The position numbers were made by a program, and so were the translations under genes. Below are positions 25,901 to 37,928 of a stretch of 64,000 bases of DNA, piece by piece; positions within the stretch are counted from its first letter, which is position 1; each line of letters begins with the position of its first letter. Origin of the DNA: Adenanthera pavonina (taxonomy: Eukaryota > Streptophyta > Magnoliopsida > Fabales > Fabaceae); NCBI GenBank assembly GCA_026686845.1, contig JAIVEN010000003.1, positions 3,412,501 to 3,476,500 on the forward strand. Direction: 5' to 3'. The notes beneath the pieces are model-generated. The model ran no database searches and was not told the DNA's origin. It was given only the letters and a program-made list of their open reading frames with translations.

Positions 25901-28135
25901 TTTTATTCATTATGCTGCTATTTAAATAGAGCATGGATGTAATATAAATTCAAATAAACTCCTAAAATCATGGCATAACAACTTCCTAATCAAATGTTTG
26001 AAAAAAATAAAACCATAATCTACTAATATCTTTTTTTATTTTATTTTTAAAGACTTGGTCCATTTTGCAGTTTTTAACCATTATCTCAACAGATTTTCAC
26101 TTTTTTCCTTGGAAGAAAATGCTCTGGACTTTCATCTCTATGAGAGGATGAGTCCTTGTATGGATTTTTTTTCTTCTTTTTCATTTGTTTAATTAATGAA
26201 GAGACTTTGACTAACGTTTTCCTTTCCAGGAGACATAACTGGAGCAAGCAAGTTGAAAGGCCCAGTTACTTACAATTATAAGGATTTGAAGTTTGCAACC
26301 AAGAATTTCAATCAAGAAAATAAACTAGGAGAAGGAGGATTTGGTGCTGTCTATAAGGTAACTTCATTTTGATTTTTAATATTTTTATTTAATGCAGAAC
26401 ATGTTTAAAAACAAGGATGTCTCCAAGTGAGTTTTATGTAGTGTTGTAAAAGGTTAGATTTCCCTAAACTTTAAGACAGAACTTTTGGAGACACTTACAT
26501 CATTGAATTTCATAATCATCATGAATAGGGCACTTTGAAAAATGGTAAAGTAGTTGCTGTCAAGAAATTAACTTTTCGCCAATTCACGAGGATGGAGGAA
26601 GACTTTGAAAGTGAAGTGAAGCTTATAAGTAATGTACATCATCGGAATCTTGTTCGACTTTTGGGGTGTTGTAGTAAAGGCCAGGACAGAATTCTTGTTT
26701 ATGAATACGTGAAAAACAACAGTCTTGACAAATTCTTATTTGGTAACCTTCTATCAACAAACATAATTTATATATATTATTCTTGAAGTATTATTTATAT
26801 TTTACTTCTTCTGCTTCACCACATATCATTGGCTCGTTCAACAAACTTGTTCTTATGTCATATTTTATTGAAGGACTTTGTAAAAAGTTATATCTATTTC
26901 CTATTGAAACAATTTTAGGATCACTTTTAAGTTTCTCTATTCTTTTTTTCCTTACTTCAAAGTATGTAAACTTGAAAATAGGTAAAATGAAAGGTTCTCT
27001 CAATTGGAAGCAGCGATATGATATAATTTTAGGCACAGCAAGAGGTTTGATCTATTTACACGAGGAATTCCATGTTCGTATCATACATAGAGATATAAAG
27101 CCTAACAACATTCTTTTGGATGATGATCTTCAACCTAAAATTGCTGATTTTGGGTTAGCTAGACTTTTACCCGAGGACAAATCTCATCTTAGCACAAAAT
27201 TTGCAGGAACATTGTAAGTTGAAAAAAATTTCACTTGTCTAATTGTCTCTAACTTTTCTTATAGACAAGTATACATAACATATTAAAATCTACAGCTAGT
27301 TCAATAGAACAGTCTTATTGTGCCAATAAATACTTTTAACTTTTCTCATTTTAGTCTTTATAAAGTACGAATATTTTAAGAAAGAGTTCATATACATGTC
27401 TGATGTCTGACGTAATATTTTGTTGTTCATGTCTATTTCATATTTTGCTGTATCTTAAAATCTATGTGTTCATGTTTTTGTCATTACTTTGAATTCTGAT
27501 CAATTATGTCATAACTATTATGCATTTGTCAGAGGATACACAGCACCGGAATACATATTTCATGGCCAATTATCTGAGAAAGTTGATATTTACAGCTATG
27601 GTGTTGTAGTCTTAGAAATTATCAGTGGCCAAAAGAGTGAAGAATTGATAGTAGATGGTGATGATGAAGGTGAATTCCTTCTTCAGAAAGTAAGAAAATT
27701 CCCATAACTAATAAAAATGACATTTTTTAAAGAAAATTTAAATGTTTGCATTTTTTTTAACTACTTAGCACTACTTGTTAACTTGTTTTGGAAAACCTAT
27801 TCCTTCTTTAGAGAGTTCATCAAATCATATATTTTTAAAAATCATTAACCAAAGTTTGCTCTACCTTTTTTACTCATTTTATTTCATTTCACTTTATTCC
27901 CACTTGCTAGGCTTGGAAGCTATATGAAAGAGGCATACATGTGGAGTTGGTGGATGACACCTTCGACCCTAATGACTATGATATCAAAGAAGTGAAGAAA
28001 ATCATAGAAATCGGTTTGCTCTGCACCCAAGGATATGCCGAAATAAGGCCAACAATGTCTGAAGTAGTTGTTTTGCTCCAAAACAAAGACTTATTAGGGA
28101 ATATGCGACCCACTATGCCCGTATTGATAAAGTAA
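22945..28135 (+). CDS. CRK-B: cysteine-rich receptor-like Ser/Thr kinase, 8 exons, 623 aa
   Basis: Exons: 22945-23333, 23825-24228, 24803-24925, 26230-26357, 26529-26742, 26982-27213, 27533-27689 and 27911-28135. All splice sites are GT-AG with the phases of CRK-A. A signal peptide (about 1-25) precedes DUF26 domains with C90/C99/C102 and C203/C212/C215. A Gly/Ile-rich helix (about 270-293) crosses the membrane. The kinase keeps GEGGFG, VAVK (Lys360), HRD (Asp457) and DFG (Asp475), and the activation segment LSTKFAGT leads to GYTAPEY. Family role: plasma-membrane receptor kinase with an apoplastic cysteine-rich ectodomain. It is very similar to CRK-A and equal in length. Its odd feature is intron 3 (1304 bases versus 199 in CRK-A), enlarged by a minus-strand LTR element. 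A splice through that intron is needed for the kinase to be made. Confidence 0.93.
25303..25689 (-). CDS. Lys-rich ORF (128 aa) inside the small LTR element
   Basis: Unrecognised. The ORF begins about 60 bases beyond the primer-binding-site repeat and fills most of the internal region. Its middle is strongly basic (KKRGRKKKKSKN near residues 79-90), like a nucleic-acid-binding or nuclear-localisation segment. The N-terminal half is neutral with no zinc knuckle. It could be a degenerate Gag-like basic protein or a captured host fragment. It runs opposite to the host kinase gene, so it is antisense to the CRK-B pre-mRNA. Confidence 0.4.
   Translation of the reverse strand: METQTPISHVQPLDFLRTITHASGKELIKGKMEANSFALNLKKKEQMIFYDDYPHSIATSLSNKSKVPDLASSHSNIEEKKRGRKKKKSKNEKAKRKARKKKSESYEEEARPMNKSNGENNHVASNHY
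25751..25860. repeat. 55-bp tandem duplication over the primer site and LTR edge
   Basis: The unit beginning aagactaatgctttggtacc at 25751 starts again at 25806, with a few changes. It contains the primer-binding region plus the first 24 or so bases of the right LTR. The element therefore has two successive LTR-edge/primer-site modules on its 5' side. Confidence 0.85.
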
Positions 28136-28470
28136 TTAAAGGTCCATGGGAGACTCCTCTACTTCAATTGCTTCCTCAGCATATAATGCTTCTGCCTCCA
28201 CTTCTATGCTATCTGCAAGATGATTGTATTTAGTAGGAATTTGTATTTAGGGGTGACTTCGAGTTTTAAACCCAAAACTAGAAAAACTAATTATGTACAG
28301 AAGAAGAAAATAGAAGATCATTCCTTGATTCTATTCTTTAAAATTTGCGTGTAATTACTCATCAATCTTAATAAGTAGTATATGTGAATTCATGATTAGG
28401 GTGTACAATTAATTTTGAGTAAACTACATTACTCTCTCTTAAAAGTTTGGTAAATTAATTATATATGATA
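28136..28470. repeat. 3' flank of CRK-B, homologous to block A
   Basis: This resembles the sequence after the CRK-A stop codon (4743-5070) with many substitutions, then loses similarity near 28470. About 100 bases of the same motif (tatatgtgaa-tcatgatta onward) occur again at 34770-34860. A truncated Stowaway-like end follows at about 28479. Confidence 0.65.
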
Positions 28471-28699
28471 TATTTCCTCTGTTTCAAATTATAAGTCATA
28501 TTTGCCTATTTTATACAAATTAGAGAGACCTTGATTTTTTCAATCAATTTTGGCAAATAGGAGAATGTTAGAATTTTAATTTTTGTGGGTTTCAATCAAT
28601 TATGATTTTGATTTTGTAGGAAATGGACTAATAATTGTATTTTCAATACTTTGGATAAAATTGAGCTACCTAATTAGTTAAGTGATTTCTAACTGTGCG

Positions 28700-29135
28700 A
28701 ATAGAAAATGTGACATCCTAAAGATTTTGACTAAACAAAACCCCTAGACCACAGAGGAACCTCTCGAAAGAGATACAAAATTAAAGCACAAGAAAATAGG
28801 TGTGTACTGCGGCAAGGAGCGTTATTGACTTAAGGGCAATCTCGCCCAGCGCTGTGACACCAAATGCTGATACAATATCAACAAATTGCTAATATTTTTC
28901 CCTAACTTCATATGGGCATAATTTTTCACTCTAACCTCCGATTTACACAATTCCAAAACCTACACATTTCATTATACCTCCTCTAACTATACAAGGACAA
29001 ACCACACCCCCAAATTGCTCTACATGGAGATTTTAGATACTTGAGACCAAAGTAATTATTTTTGACTCAGAGTTTAGCATTTTCACCTCCCAAATCCGAA
29101 ACACAAGCAATCTAGCTACCAAACCTGTTCACACA
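28700..29135 (-). mobile_element. Fragment of a long-LTR family
   Basis: Bases about 28858-29135 (caaatgctgatacaatatca onward, to ctagctaccaaac) match 42578-42815 over nearly their whole length. That second copy is part of the long-LTR cluster downstream. No coding sequence is present. The fragment is cut off on its right by Copia sequence. Confidence 0.6.
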
Positions 29136-29139
29136 AGTG

Positions 29140-29332
29140 GAAGTCAAAGCAAGTTCTCATCTACATCAAATACTTAGCCTTGAATGATAGGATTAAAGAA
29201 GGCCAAACAATCATTAAGAATATTCAAACAAAAGAAATGCTGGCTAATCCGTTAACTAAAGGGATGCATCCAAAGGAGTTTAAGGATCATGTGCCTCATA
29301 CGGGTCTTAGACCTTTATTGGTCTAATCGAGG
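29140..29332 (+). pseudogene. Copia polyprotein, C-terminal RNase H tail
   Basis: The frame ending at the TAA near 29324 reads IKYLALNDRIKEGQTIIKNI, followed by the hallmark EMLANPLTKG and then HPKEFKDHV. This is the classical end of plant Ty1/Copia RNase H (usual wording: ADPLTKGL-P-VF-EH). Nothing further upstream of the polyprotein remains, so it is a 5'-truncated relic. Confidence 0.85.
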
Positions 29333-29604
29333 TATATAAAGTAATGAAATTTTAATTTATAGTTTATTATCTCATGTTTATATAGTATACATTCTGGTTG
29401 AGATAGATAAACATTGGTTTAGAAACCAAATAAACATTTTAGTTTATTTATAGTGTTGATATCCCACTAAGTAAGGATTTATACTTGTGATATATGGAAG
29501 GTAATACTCACTTTTAGAGGACCTACTGCTATGATTCATGTAGTATTGCTTAAATATCTCTTAATATATCAACTTACGTATTAAGATTGGATCAAGTGAG
29601 AGGA

Positions 29605-30046
29605 TGTTGGATATATATAATTAATAATAATATGTTTGAATTTATTCAAATATATTTATCTTGTTTACTTAATTAAATATATCTTAACTAAGTATGGCCT
29701 TTATCTTTATTAATAATAAAGATATCATCAATTAAGTGATTGATATGTTTATTTTATGCCTATAAAATATTCACATTTTATATCTATTTTCAATTCAAAA
29801 TATTGTAATTTGATATTTTTTGGCATGATTTTGCATAACTTGGAACATATTTGAATCACAAGAATATCTATGAGGTGTCTTGAGCAAAGTATAGTTAAAA
29901 AGAAGGAGAAAAATGCTAAATTACGAAGCCATCTTGTCCCCACTAATTTTCTCACCCGCGGATGGGTGAGGAAGTGAAGAGAAACAATTTTTACCAGAGG
30001 ACCCGGTGCCGGATGGAGAAAATGCATTATAGCTAGCGCCAGGTAG
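29605..30046 (+). mobile_element. Probable 3' LTR of the Copia relic (right end uncertain)
   Basis: A purine tract (aagtgagagga, 29593-29603) is followed by tgttggatatatat, the usual start of a Copia LTR. An AT-rich stretch with cctataaaat (about 29759) could be its promoter. The right end is not clear because a solo LTR begins at 30053 and an older LTR-like sequence lies around it. Confidence 0.5.
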
Positions 30047-30052
30047 TCTCAT

Positions 30053-33000
30053 TGTAACACCTTATACATAATTCCATTTTCCATGTATTGGACTCTAATT
30101 ATGTCCATTATTATATGATTAGAGACTTGATTGTATAAAAATATTAAAACAGAATTTTTTTTATTTCGGGTATGTACATTTTCTATTTTACCCAATGAAC
30201 TTCGAAAATGCATAACTTATTATAGAAAAATAATCTCAAAGTGATTCAAGTCTCTAAAAATAGATAAAAAGATTTTATACATAGAAAAAATATGAAACAG
30301 AGCATTATCTTGACCAATTCATACAGTTTATTTCTCAAATATTTACTATACATTTGGTCATTTTCTCTTTTCCAGGATTTTGGCCTTATATTTAAAAATT
30401 CATATCTCATTATATCCTGAGCCAAATCATACATTCTTTATGTCATATGAAAGCCTTGAATGTACACTTTTTAGACATATTTTTATTGTACATTTATTTT
30501 ACTTGCATAGGGCATGGTGTTAACTTAAATTATAAAGGGTCAGAATTCCACTTTTGCTGTAATAGTTTTGGGAAAACATCCCTCTCTCCTATCATATAGC
30601 TCCAATTATCGACAAATCAGTGGCATATGAGACTTAAAATGTAGAAATTTTCATAAATATAAATCATTGAATTTTTGGAGCTCTGCATGATTTATATTAT
30701 CTTTTTAATTTTCTACTACCTAACTTTCAGTTTCCAGTTTTCCCAATTTTTCCCTGTTCTGAACCCTAACTTTGAAAAATCAATATAATTTATAAATATC
30801 TCCAAATAGAGTTCTCTTTAGATCATTTTAAAGCTCTACTTGTGTACTTTAAGAGAATATATATTACTTAAATTAATTACCCTATCTTACATAAACAATA
30901 CCTACATATCTGTCAGGGTGTCTAAATTGTATATCTCCATTCATGTCTTGACAAAATAAGCTCCATATCATATATACATCATCATTCATTGTACCATATT
31001 CACACATAATATCAAAAGGTATCTCAAGGAACATACTTGCATCAGTATACATGATTCATCCTTTGCATACAAATTTATATATATTACCAAAAAATCAATC
31101 CTTGCAAGAACATAATTTCCACCAATTTCTTCCTCCTCTCTTTTGACTCTTCATGAACTTTTTGCATTACTTGGCCTAAACATGATAAGCATTTGGAAGG
31201 GATGAGATTCAAAGAATCTCAGTAGTTACCACTAATTAAGAAAATATATAATCATATAATGTAAGCACACTTCATCAAATCATCATTCAAACATTTTGAA
31301 TAATTTATACTTAAACATTTTATAGAAAATTGGATAGAGTTTTCCCTTACATTTTGGACATCTTGGGGTCACAAAACCCCCCAAATAACTTAGTTAATAT
31401 CAACAAACCATCACATAATATCATTGCAAATATTTAATATAACATTAAAACCATTGCAACTATATAACCATATAATGCAAGATTAGATTTGTAAACTATC
31501 TTTTAGCTTTCTAATCCTTTCCAAACTTTGCACACATTTTCTTTGAGCTTCTAACACTTCTTGGAACTCTATAGCATCACAAAACAAGACCATTAGCCAT
31601 TGGTTTCATGATCCACTTCACAAAGTGCTCACTTGAACCATAAAATTTCATTTTACAAACCACTTCGAATTTCTTGTACACACCCTTGTTCTTACATAAT
31701 TTGGACCCAAGGAATCTATTTTTTGGGGTCAAAGTCATGAAATTTCATTTTCTTTTCAAACCCTAAATAAGCAGAAAATTTCATAAATTTGTAAAAAAAT
31801 AACTACCCGATTAATTTGTAATCCAATGGCATATCTTTAATCCTTTAAGCATATACATTACTTTTCATGGATTGATTTCTTCATGACTTCATTTTCTCTC
31901 TCTACTCTCTCTCTAAGTAGAAAATTACAGAGATGAAAGAGGAGACAATACTCCATAAAAACTATCACAAACACTTGGATATACAAGAAAATGATTATAG
32001 AATATTATTACCTTGGAAATTTGAAGCCAAAACTTTGCCTATTTCTTCTCCTTTTCTCCCTAGGTCTTCTACGCCTTCTTGGTCTCTTTCTCCACTGGTT
32101 CAGTGTGAGGGAGGCTGAAGATGATGATGGTTAATGATTTGCTAAGATATTTATTTAATAAAATCATTTAATTAACTTTTCTTTTTTACTTTATTCATTT
32201 TTTTATTTAAAAAGGTTTTCTAAAATTTTCACTTATGTCCCAATCTCATTTCAGATGTGATTCACCTTCCTTTTTGGCTAAAAATTAACCAAAATATCAT
32301 TTACTGATTAAATTTATCCGTACTGATTAAGTATTTTTGGCCAAAAGTGTCACTAAATTGGTACAGAATTATCCAAAAATTACTTTTAGTCCAAAATTAT
32401 TATCTTGACCCAAAATATATTTGGGTATGGTCCATTTACTGCCCATGACCTTGTACTGCATTTTCTGCAGTCCAAATAACCTTTACTTAGTATAATACTA
32501 ACTTTTATTCTAAATATCCATAATAAATTGATACTAACTTTATTAATTTTCAAACAATATTCCACTGGGCTTAACTCCTTAAGGGCTTTATTCTAATTAT
32601 AATTTTTTATATTTCCAAAAAAACCCTTGACTGGGGCAATTTATGATTTTTGAAACTTTCGAATCATTAACTGTAATTTTTTCCAAACTTATTTTCATTT
32701 CCTCATTCTTAGTTCTTGGGACCAAAATATAATTTTCTCATTTTTTCGTTTAACCTAAAAAAATAATCTTTATCTTTCTTCACGCTTAACAGCGTCTCTC
32801 AATTTTTTCTAGTTACTTATGCATTTTATGATATCAACAATTTTTTCCTTTGAGTTTAAATGCAACATTCACATTTTGCTTCTAATATGAGAAATGACTG
32901 TTTTGCCCTGAACCAGGTAAAAAATATAATTATCTATTCTTTCGAGCACTTTCTTGTAATTTCACCCAAAGACAAATTTTTTATTATTTCTTTTTTACTA

Positions 33001-33311
33001 TTCACATTAATTTCAAATTGGTCTATCTCTAGACCTCCCAGGAATGTAATATTTATACCGTTGTGCTCAGCTTGGAGCGAGCTTTCATTCAAGTGGTATA
33101 TTGCATATTTTTCGGGGTAAGTTTTGAAATTAATTTCTGCTAAAGACTTTATAAAAATTTAATTTCAATTAAGGATCAAACATATCTTCTTCAGAAAATT
33201 AGATGAGAAATTAATTCCTTGTAAAACCCAATTATATATAGTCTTTTCGGCTCGCTTCGTTTCTCATCTTTTATTTATTTTAAAACATCTCATAAAAATA
33301 GGGATATTACA
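30053..33311 (-). mobile_element. Solo LTR, 3.26 kb, with 5-bp target duplications
   Basis: The segment starts TGTAACACC and ends GGGATATTACA. CTCAT precedes it (30048-30052) and follows it (33312-33316). There is no internal polyprotein and no second LTR, so it is best read as a solo LTR. The minus orientation is chosen because related LTR copies in this window begin TGTAACA-CC on that strand. It contains no supported gene; the frames inside are short and unconvincing. Confidence 0.75.
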
Positions 33312-34735
33312 CTCATAGCCTGGGAAGGAAGACGTGTCAAGCCGGCACCAAATGGAGGAAAATTTGATAGACCCAACACTGGCTTGTTTCGGGGAGCTGA
33401 CTTAATTTTTACGTATTTTCGTAATATTTTAGGCTTTTACGAGCTTTTGAACTTTCTTTATAAAAGAAAACGTGGCAAAAACATAAGAGGGGGATTCAAT
33501 CAAGCATATGGAGGCTAGAGGACATGATTCTAAAGCTTTTGGAGCAATTAGAAGAGATTAAGAGGCAAAGAAAGCAAAAGATTTAGGAAGTTCTAGAGCA
33601 ACATTTAAGTTTCTTCTTTTCTACCTTCCTCTTTTGTATTTTTTGTTTTATGAGTTGAGATTTTATCTTGTTGAGATGATTAGGTTTATGAATTGCTAAA
33701 TCACCAATCAGAGGTAGTGATGTAGTCTGATTGAGATTAATTCAATTTTATGATTTTGATTATGACTCTAGAATTTGAGCCTTAATTATATATATATGTT
33801 CGATTTTTATAATTATATTTATCTTTCTTATTTTAATATTAATTTTGTGATTGGTCACCATAAAATCTAATCTATAAGCGAACTTCAAGAACTGAAAGAA
33901 AAAGAGTGAGTTTAGACTTAGGAAGACAGACGTAAATAACTAAACTCAAGATAAATCTAGGAATTTATAGTGACTTAGGTTGTAGTTTTATGGTTTGATT
34001 ACATGAGTGGGTTGCGCGAGAGCGAATTCAACTCTAATTATACATGAACTAATATATTGAGAGATGATTAGGATATTATAGAAACAATTGTCACCGTAAT
34101 TGCATAGTCTAATCAAGAAAGTGAATTGAATTATCCTAATAAGTAAATCTTAATTCCTTGACACTTCTAGTGCCTAAATTAAATTTATAAATTGAATTGT
34201 TGCTTTGCTTTTTGATTTCCCATTTTCCCAATTAAATTGTTAATTGCTTTTAAATTAAAAATTGTGGGTTGATAGATTTCACAACTTTCCTAGGGTTTGA
34301 CTTTGGAATACTTTGGACTTTTTATTACTACGATCGACCCTGCTTACTTAAATGATCTTGATCAGTGATTTTAAGAGATAAGGGATAACTTAGTCGATAT
34401 TGTATTTATCTTTATTTGAATTTAAGATTCAAATTAAAAGATAGATTAATTATTAAGTAACTTATGATGGTTATGCTATTTAATAATTCTACTGTTATCT
34501 TGAGGTTCCTTAACTAATGACAGCTAATTTCCAGTACTATCACTAAACCCATTCACTAATCAGAATAGCCTCACCACATTTCTTCTGGCTATTTTCTATG
34601 TTTGCAAATCTATTCCTATTAAAATAGGATTAAAACATCATATAATTTGTAGCTATAGCAAGAGGTATTTTTGTAGTTTCTATTTATTCCACTACCTGCA
34701 AAAATTCTTATAGAAAATTTCGTAATTAATTTAGA
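33312..34735. mobile_element. Older LTR-like sequence interrupted by the solo LTR
   Basis: Non-coding sequence whose end (about 34262-34380: agggtttgactttggaatac, then attactacgatcgaccctgc) resembles the 3' region of large plant Ty3/Gypsy LTRs. Its left part probably continues before the solo LTR (about 29930-30052). Limits are not resolved. Confidence 0.4.
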
Positions 34736-34739
34736 TTGT

Positions 34740-36675
34740 ATATTTTAGAATTGTTCTGCACATTAATCCTAAAAAGTATATGTGAACGAATGATTATAGT
34801 GTACCTTTTGAGTAAACAACATTTCTTGTTTAAAGTTTGGTTAAATTACATATAATATTCTTTTTTTTATTGTTTTCATTAATTAAGTTATTTTTCTACA
34901 TTATATGACTTTTAAATGAAATTAATTATTTCTTTATTCACATTAAGAGTAAAACATAATTCTGTATTACATTTGGCATGGAAAAAGGCAGACCCAGTTG
35001 ATGTGATCTCCTCCTTTAAGAAATTGTTTTTTAAACTTAGGAGTAATCTTAATTCTTAACTGGGATTTACCATGGAGACCGTATCTTTCTTATTCAACTC
35101 AAAGTCTCCCGTTTACACTAAAAAGACTGGCCAGTAATTGGTATCTTGGGACAAGAGGCCGGAAGAAGAAAGGTAGATTTCGTGGCGAAGCCAGAACAGA
35201 ACTTTCTCCGGAGGATTTTATTTTTAAAGAAATAGATTTAAAACAATTTTATAATATAATGGTAGTAGAAAGTGAATTATATGTACAATGATATAAAATT
35301 TAGAAATAATTCAAAAAGATAAACTAATACAAATATAATGTTGATATACTTTTAATGACAGAAATACTAACAAAATATCTATATGATATATTTTTGATGA
35401 TTTTAAATTAATTTTTTTAAATAAATTTAAGAAAGATTAAGGGAGGGTGGGGGTTTCTTTTTCTGGTTTTTGGATTGGGAAGGTGCCAAAGCCCGTATTA
35501 CAAGTTCCTAGTTGGGGCTTCACTAAGCCCCCCCAAGTTCCCAACAAATCTTCCCAGAACGAGGCCTCTACATCAGGTGGGGCATCCTCAATAACACAGC
35601 CCAAGACCCAAATTTACCGTTCAGATAAAGACCCAACTTTTGATACATTTGTTTTGTTGCTTCTTTTTGTTCTTTTCGATTTTGAAGAAACTAATGTCTG
35701 TTCTTGGGTCTTCAAAACTAATAAAGCTCGTGAAGGAAAAACTCAAATATATTTTACAAGGAGTTCGCAAAGCTCTGCATTTGGTACGTAGAAAATAAGA
35801 TTATTTTTTTAAATAAGATTAATTTTTTTTTAATTTGACAAAGAAGTATCCCCTATGAAGCAAAGACTAATCTTTTTTGAGGTAAGAAAGGTGCAAGATA
35901 CACTTTCAAATTATATTTATTTCATATACAAACGGGAAATTGAACTTCTACTTATTTTTTGGCTTAAAAAAAATACTTACTCATTTGTTGTAAAAATAAG
36001 AGTTTCTACTGCTTACATTAATAGTAAAATGATGTGGACTGATACTATTTCAACTTTCAACCATTGAACTAATGCCTTGAGCAATTCAATGGCCAATTTG
36101 AAATAGATTTTTTTTTTTAATTTGATGAGAAATATCCCCCATGAAGAGCAAAGACAAACCTTTTTTGGGATAAAAAATGTGTAAGGTAAACCTTCAAACT
36201 ATATTTGTTTCATACATTAATTGGGAACTGGGCCCCCTCATTTTCTTGTTTAAAAAAAACTTGTTTAAAAAAAAACTTATTCATTTGTTTAAAGAATAAG
36301 AGATCCTATCACTTATGCATAAAATGATGTTAACTTGAACTATTTCAACTTTCAATCATTAAATTAATACCTTCAGTCATTTAATGTTCAATTCAATTTT
36401 TAATATCTTGAACAAAATTAATTTGTATAAAAATTAATTTTCTTTTATATCATAAATGAAAAAGTTGGAAGGCTGACTTATTTTTACCCCTCCCAGCACC
36501 TTACAAGTTACGACTAGGAATTCAAATTGATGACATTGTTGTGGAAGAATTTCATTCCATATTTGAGTCGTAACAATTTCCTATTTGGCTGTTACTTAAC
36601 TTTTAAATATCAGTGATGACGTTGGAAAACATGCTCTAGCGGACGATACAAAAAGCCAAGAATTGAACTTTTTTT
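34740..36675. repeat. Spacer block A' and start of B', without a CRK gene
   Basis: 34745-35900 matches block A from 4955 onward, and 36290-36670 matches block B from 19875 onward, so the two blocks are contiguous here. An internal tandem duplication (about 35828-36115 and 36118-36380, period about 288) repeats an aatttgac- to catttgtt- segment. No CRK exon lies between 28136 and 57106. Confidence 0.75.
35447..35791 (+). other. Short ORF (114 aa), paralogue of the ORF at 5733
   Basis: This frame shares VPNKS, EASTSGGASSI and SDKDPTFDTFVL with the 77-aa frame at 5733-5966, then continues with FDFEETNVCSWVFKTNKARE. In the other copy the frame is lost at that point, partly because of a MITE just downstream. 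I do not recognise the family. The longer version may be nearer to the ancestral exon. Confidence 0.3.
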
Positions 36676-36679
36676 TAAA

Positions 36680-37920
36680 GGGCAAATTACTATTTAGAAC
36701 CAAGATCTCAATTTAATTACAGAATAAGACTTACTGTTAATTTAATCACAAAAAAGCACCCATTTTTTAAAATTAAATATTAAAAAATATGCAATTACCA
36801 AAATACCCCCATGTGTTATATTCCCCCCCCTGGCTGGTGATGGTCAACGGCTGCCGGTGACCGGTTAATGTTCATCGGAAAAAATGCCTTACAATTTCTT
36901 TCTCTAGATTTTATAATTTGTTTGTTCTAAATTTGCAACTCAGTTTTAATATTTTTATTTTACAATTTCTTTTCCACGATTTGCAGCTTCTTTATTCTAA
37001 ATTTGTAATTTATTTTCCAAATTTTTCTTATGAATTATTTCGGTACTTTTGCAACTTTTTTTTTTTTTTCAGATTTTACAACTTATCTACTCTGAATTTG
37101 CAACTTATTTTTCAAGTTTTTATTATAAATGATTTCAATATTTTACAACTTCCTTTTTTAAATTTACAACTTACTCTGAATTTGTGACTTATTTTTGAAA
37201 TTTTTACTATGAATTTTTTCAATGCTTTTATAACTTCTTTAACATATTTTGCAACTACTAAAAACTTTTACTAAAACAATTGATAGTAAAAATTTGAAAA
37301 ACGAGTTAGAAGTTCAGAGTAAGCAAATTGCAAAACATGTAAAACAAGTTGTAACAACATTGAAACAATTCATAATAAAAATTTCAAAAACAAATTACAA
37401 ATTCAGAGTAAATAAGTTGTAAATTTTAGAAAGAAAGTTGTAAAATACTGAAACTATTTATAATAAAAACTTGAAAAATAAGTTGCAGATTTAGAGTAGG
37501 TAAGTTGAAAAATTTGAAAAAGAAATTGCAAAAGTACTAAAACAATTCATAGGAAAAATTTGGAAAATAAATTACAAATTTAGAATAAAGAAGTTACAAA
37601 TTGTGGAAAAAAATTGCAAAATAAAAATTTGAAAAGTAAATTGCAAATTTAAAATAAGTAAGTTGCAAAATCTAGAGAAATAAGTTGTAAGGTATTTTTT
37701 TTGATGAATTGATCATCACTGCACAACCGTTGACCGGTGGCTGTTGGCCGTTGACTGTCACCGACCCTAAGGGGGGGAGATATAACACATGTGAGTATTT
37801 TGGTAATTTCACATTTTTTTATATTTAATTTTAAAAAGTTGTTCCTTTTTTGTGATTAAATGAACAGTTATCTTATTTTATAATTAGATTGAGATTTTGG
37901 TCCTAAATGGTAATTTCACC
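36680..37920. mobile_element. Foldback element, 1.24 kb, near-complete inverted repeat
   Basis: Outer arms of about 200 bases are inverted copies: gggcaaattactatttagaa at the left and ggtgaaattaccatttagga as the reverse complement of the right. The inner part also folds back: the left half has about four units of 72-92 bases built on ttgcaactt-tattctgaattt, and the right half their reverse complements, meeting near 37265. TTTTTAAA lies at 36672-36679 and 37921-37928. Block B has the empty site at about 20311 (tttttttttctaatggattc). The superfamily is Mutator-like or hAT by target-site length. It is non-coding. Confidence 0.85.
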
Positions 37921-37928
37921 TTTTTAAA

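Larger units (their letters stand above)
24991..26091 (-). mobile_element. Complete small LTR retroelement (TRIM-like) in intron 3 of CRK-B
   Basis: Two direct repeats of 262 bases (24991-25252 and 25830-26091) begin tgttgg and end caa(t/c)a. GATTT lies immediately outside both ends (24986-24990 and 26092-26096). CRK-A intron 3 shows the empty site around 2702-2720. Read on the minus strand, the right-hand LTR is the 5' one. It is followed by ttggtaccaaagcat, close to the initiator-Met tRNA primer site tggtatcagagc, and a purine run aatgaggag precedes the other LTR. The two LTRs differ at several positions, so the insertion is not very recent. There is no pol frame. The internal part is about 580 bases. 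Confidence 0.9.
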
